The translations under genes were made by a program, and so were the position numbers. Shown piece after piece: positions 35,455 to 38,117 of a stretch of DNA of 38,117 bases (its first letter is position 1; every line of letters starts with the position of its first letter). Source of the stretch: Candidatus Gastranaerophilales bacterium (lineage in GTDB: Bacteria > Cyanobacteriota > Vampirovibrionia > Gastranaerophilales > Gastranaerophilaceae); NCBI GenBank assembly GCA_947587615.1, contig CANPYC010000018.1, positions 1-38,117 of the forward strand, in the 5' to 3' direction. The notes under the pieces were generated by a model that was not told the DNA's origin, searched no databases, and saw nothing but the letters and a program-made list of their open reading frames with translations.

Positions 35455-36753
35455 TTAGAACAAAAATTGTTCAAAATCATAGTAATTAAAATCTTCGGGA
35501 TTGATTTCAATAATACCGTAGGGATCTTGTTGTCTTGAGGTTAACATTTCAATTTCTTGATTTAATGTTTGAATTTTTGCTTCCGTTTCATCTTTTAGCG
35601 TTGAATATTCCTCTTGCTTATCAGCAATCGGCTTATTAATCTTAAGAGTACTTATAGCGTCTTTTTTAAGAGCTTTTTCACTTTTAATTTCTTCGCTCCA
35701 AGCTCCAATTTGTTGTTTTAGAGCGTCACGTTTTGCTTTAAGATTTTCAATTCTTGTTTTAACGTTTACCTTATCAGCTCTTAAATCAGCTTTTTCTTCC
35801 TTTGTAACATCGTCGCTTTGAAGCTTTTGGTTAATTATATCACGCTTATTTTTTGCGGTGTTTAATTTGCCAACTGTATTATTCTTGGCTTTTATATCTT
35901 TATTGCGCAATTTTGTATCACGGTTGATAATCTCATCTGCAAACCTTATCGTTTTTGTTGCTTCATCAACATTATATTGTGCAGTTTCAATATTAAACAA
36001 GTTTTCTTCCGTAAACCAAAGCAACTTTTCAGCTTGAATTAATTCTTCCGTTTTAGCATCAAGCTCATCATCTATCTTTTGTGATTGCGCTTCAAGTTTA
36101 GCATTATGCGCTTCAACAATCCCTTTAACGGATTCCGGTAAATATGGAGCCATAATATATACATTTGCGTTAATATTACCATCATCATCCATTTCAATAC
36201 CCGCTTTTGAAAGAGCATGCTTTAAGTTGTTAAAGGCATGTTTATCTACTGTTTCTTCTCTTAATTGTTCCCATTCTTCAGTAGTTAAATTTTCATAAGG
36301 ATTTTGATAATCTTCAAACGGGAAAGCACTTCCGCCTTGTTCATGCCAAGCTAAATCATCTTCCATTGAAATATCGTCTATTACAATATCATCTGATAAA
36401 TCAGGCAAATTACTATCTGCTGTTTTAACTTCCGTATCAGAAGTTAAGTCAACATCAGACACAAGCGCTTGAGCGTTTATTAAATTGTTATCATTTTGTT
36501 GATTTGTATTAACTTCAACAATTATCGGTTCATTTTCAACACTTGAAGCTTTAGCGCTATACGGATTAGCAATCGCACCCGTTGCAAGAGCTAAAGCTAA
36601 AAGGCGAGCTGCAGCTTCTTTTTTATAGTTAACCTTTTTATCATCCGATGTAAAGGTAACATTTTGTTGTAAGGGACTATTTTGTACTTTTGATTGTTTT
36701 AAATTTTGTCTGTTATTTTGTTGATTTGAAACTGAAATTTTAGAAATTTGCAT
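35455..36753 (-). CDS. Secreted-looking coiled-coil protein, tandem paralog 2
   Basis: A 432-residue protein without a recognised family. Residues 1-36 are an Asn/Gln/Lys-rich leader with KQSKVQN (19-25) and NVTFTS (31-36). Residues 46-69 look like a delayed signal peptide: KKEAAARLLALALATGAI, then NPYSAKA with an A-x-A-type cleavage site after residue 69. A very acidic stretch follows, containing DISMEDDLAWHEQGGSA (127-143). From about 165 to 400 it is a Lys/Glu/Asp/Asn-rich alpha-helical coiled coil (heptad-like runs such as KADLRADKVNVKTRIENLKA). The end is Asp/Phe-rich (NPEDFNYYDFEQF). AGGAG is well placed. It starts 10 bases after the stop of its paralog, so the two form an operon. Likely exported or surface-exposed, structural or host/cell contact; unproven. 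Confidence 0.82.
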   Translation of the reverse strand: MQISKISVSNQQNNRQNLKQSKVQNSPLQQNVTFTSDDKKVNYKKEAAARLLALALATGAIANPYSAKASSVENEPIIVEVNTNQQNDNNLINAQALVSDVDLTSDTEVKTADSNLPDLSDDIVIDDISMEDDLAWHEQGGSAFPFEDYQNPYENLTTEEWEQLREETVDKHAFNNLKHALSKAGIEMDDDGNINANVYIMAPYLPESVKGIVEAHNAKLEAQSQKIDDELDAKTEELIQAEKLLWFTEENLFNIETAQYNVDEATKTIRFADEIINRDTKLRNKDIKAKNNTVGKLNTAKNKRDIINQKLQSDDVTKEEKADLRADKVNVKTRIENLKAKRDALKQQIGAWSEEIKSEKALKKDAISTLKINKPIADKQEEYSTLKDETEAKIQTLNQEIEMLTSRQQDPYGIIEINPEDFNYYDFEQFLF

Positions 36754-36763
36754 GATTTATCTC

Positions 36764-37978
36764 CTAGTTTTGATAAAATACATCTGTGTTAAATTCAACT
36801 TCGTCCGGGCAAGCATAGTATGTATCGTACAAGTCGCTATTCTTGTACATTAAATTATATATTTTATTATCAATTCTTCCTGATAGTGCGGAAAGCTTTT
36901 TATCCGTATTTTTATTTAAATTTTTATAGTCGGATAAATCTAAATTTAATCTTGCAATTGCCTGACGTTTTGCAGCATTGTCAAGGTTTTTAATTACATT
37001 TTTATAATTGTTTTGAAGAGTATTCTTTTTAGCGGTCTTATTTTGGATTTTATTCTGACAAGCAGCTTTATCTTCTTTCAGTTCTTCTTTTTCCTTATCA
37101 GATATATTATTATTAGAAAGATATGAATTTAAAACCGATTTATCAATTTTTAAATCTAAAATTTCAGAATTTAATGTTTTAATTCTTGAATTTAAATCAT
37201 ACTTCTTATCAATTAAATAATTTGATTGATTGGTTGTATTATGCAATACGGATACAGCTTGCGATGTTGACATTTTGTTTTTCGGATAATCTGAAATTGC
37301 GTCTTTTTCATATTCATAAACATTTATCATTTGTTCGTTTTTATCATATTTAATTTTATTTTTCTTATTCATTCTATCATACTTAGCATTAACCGAATCA
37401 TTGTGTTTATTGATTATGCCTTCAACAGACTTTGGAAAATTAACACCGCTAATTAAAACGTCTTCTTTAATTCTTCCGTCTTTAGTTAAATGAAGTCCCA
37501 ATCTGTCGAGTTCTTTTTTTAGGTTACTCATAGCATTTTTTTCAGCTGATACTTGCGGGTCTTCGGTTTCTTCTTCGTATTCTGATTCTTCTTCGTCTTC
37601 TAAATCTTCCCAAGGATGAGGATTAAATTCTTCATATTCTTCTTCAAAATAATCATTAGGATCAGCGCTTCCGCCTTGTTCATGCCAAGCTAAATCTTCT
37701 TCCATGGAAATATCGGCTGCTGAATTGTTATCAAGAACAACATCTTGATTAATTGTTGTATTATTTAAATCAGCTGCTTTAGCGCTATACGGATTAGCAA
37801 TTGCACCTGTTGCAAGAGCAAGAGCTAAAAGACGAGCTGCAGCTTCTTTTTTAGAATCAACCTTTTTATCTGATGTAAAGGCAACATTTTGTTGAATAGG
37901 ATTGTTTTGTACTTTTGATTGTTTAAGTTTTGATTGGTTGTTCAGTGTGCTGAACGATGAAATTCCGGTGATTTGCAT
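36764..37978 (-). CDS. Secreted-looking coiled-coil protein, tandem paralog 1
   Basis: A 404-residue paralog of the next gene. With the ATG at 37978 the two align without gaps from KQSKVQN (19-25) and NVAFTS (31-36). The signal-like segment (45-68) ends in the same NPYSAKA, and DISMEEDLAWHEQGGSA (89-105) is the same as in the paralog. A strongly acidic region follows (FEEEYEEFNPHPWEDLEDEE). Then come a domain with NLKKELDRLGLHLTKDGRI, clearly related to NLKHALSKAGIEMDDDGNI in the paralog, and Lys/Asn-rich helices from about 190 to 370. A longer frame begins at 37993, adding MKGKN. I prefer 37978 because AAGGGA lies just ahead of it and the paralog begins at the matching MQI. Function unknown. 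Confidence 0.82.
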   Translation of the reverse strand: MQITGISSFSTLNNQSKLKQSKVQNNPIQQNVAFTSDKKVDSKKEAAARLLALALATGAIANPYSAKAADLNNTTINQDVVLDNNSAADISMEEDLAWHEQGGSADPNDYFEEEYEEFNPHPWEDLEDEEESEYEEETEDPQVSAEKNAMSNLKKELDRLGLHLTKDGRIKEDVLISGVNFPKSVEGIINKHNDSVNAKYDRMNKKNKIKYDKNEQMINVYEYEKDAISDYPKNKMSTSQAVSVLHNTTNQSNYLIDKKYDLNSRIKTLNSEILDLKIDKSVLNSYLSNNNISDKEKEELKEDKAACQNKIQNKTAKKNTLQNNYKNVIKNLDNAAKRQAIARLNLDLSDYKNLNKNTDKKLSALSGRIDNKIYNLMYKNSDLYDTYYACPDEVEFNTDVFYQN

Positions 37979-38015
37979 ATTTTTTCCCTTCATTAAATAT
38001 TGATAATTTATTGCC

Positions 38016-38049
38016 CATGTACAAAAGATGTAATAAAAATTTTTTGCTA
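38016..38049 (-). promoter_or_regulatory. Candidate promoter of the coiled-coil paralog operon
   Basis: On the minus strand upstream of 37978: TTACAT, a 17-base spacer (CTTTTGTACATGGGCAA), TAAATT. The start would leave a leader of roughly 20-30 bases with AAGGGA before the ATG. The flanking AT-rich DNA offers other -10-like boxes, so this is only a candidate; exact ends are approximate. Confidence 0.4.
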
Positions 38050-38117
38050 TTTAACTATAACATAAATATAAAAAATTAATCATTCTTTACATTCAGCATA
38101 AAAGAAAAAGGAATAAG

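Overview
The window is AT-rich and densely coded. It looks like a chromosomal piece of a Gram-negative-type (two-membrane) bacterium. Lipid A and LPS-transport genes (lpxB, lpxI, lptA, lptC) occur together with an SLH-domain envelope protein, a combination usual in the cyanobacterial lineage. Several proteins carry a lineage-flavoured N-terminus (short Asn/Gln-rich leader, then an F-K-G or F-T-S motif). My best guess is a gut Melainabacteria / Vampirovibrionia (Gastranaerophilales-like) genome. That is inference from gene content and remembered family style, not from a database search.

Layout, left to right. Positions 1-70 are the 5' end of a 16S rRNA gene on the minus strand, running off the window, with a long AT-rich rrn leader and promoter region behind it. 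A glycine-zipper protein (917-1636, +) faces an SLH-domain protein (1733-3016, -) across a shared hairpin terminator. A GT9 glycosyltransferase (-) and a tRNA-Pro(UGG) (+) follow, then about 0.9 kb of mostly decayed intergenic DNA. Next is cysK (+), then an 0.8-kb repeat-rich spacer with REP-like palindromes, a 114-bp direct repeat and a small element with terminal inverted repeats.

The centre holds a SWIM-SNF2 helicase, a ligA-SIMPL pair (-), and a divergent PLP decarboxylase-deoB pair (+). Two large related proteins of unknown role follow on the minus strand (15567-18794 and 18978-21125). Both share a 35-residue tandem repeat; one carries an HD-type phosphohydrolase domain. A hom-thrC-leuS run (-) and divergent gltX (+) come next. 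After that are a NAGPA-type glycosidase-family membrane protein (+) and a seven-gene minus-strand operon, lptC-lptA-lpxI-lpxB-pgsA-trmL-nnrD, which links LPS export, lipid A synthesis and phospholipid synthesis. A small holin-family membrane protein and a tandem pair of secreted-looking coiled-coil paralogs close the window.

Most unusual points: (1) several operon-leading genes have sigma70-type -10 boxes only 6-7 bases before the ATG, predicting leaderless mRNAs, including two interleaved divergent ones at ligA and the decarboxylase; (2) the paired 35-residue-repeat proteins; (3) the tandem paralogs sharing an extended N-terminal leader, a signal-like segment and a D-L-A-W-H-E-Q-G-G motif; (4) the repeat cluster between cysK and the helicase. 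No CRISPR array, integrase, transposase or intact prophage was seen.
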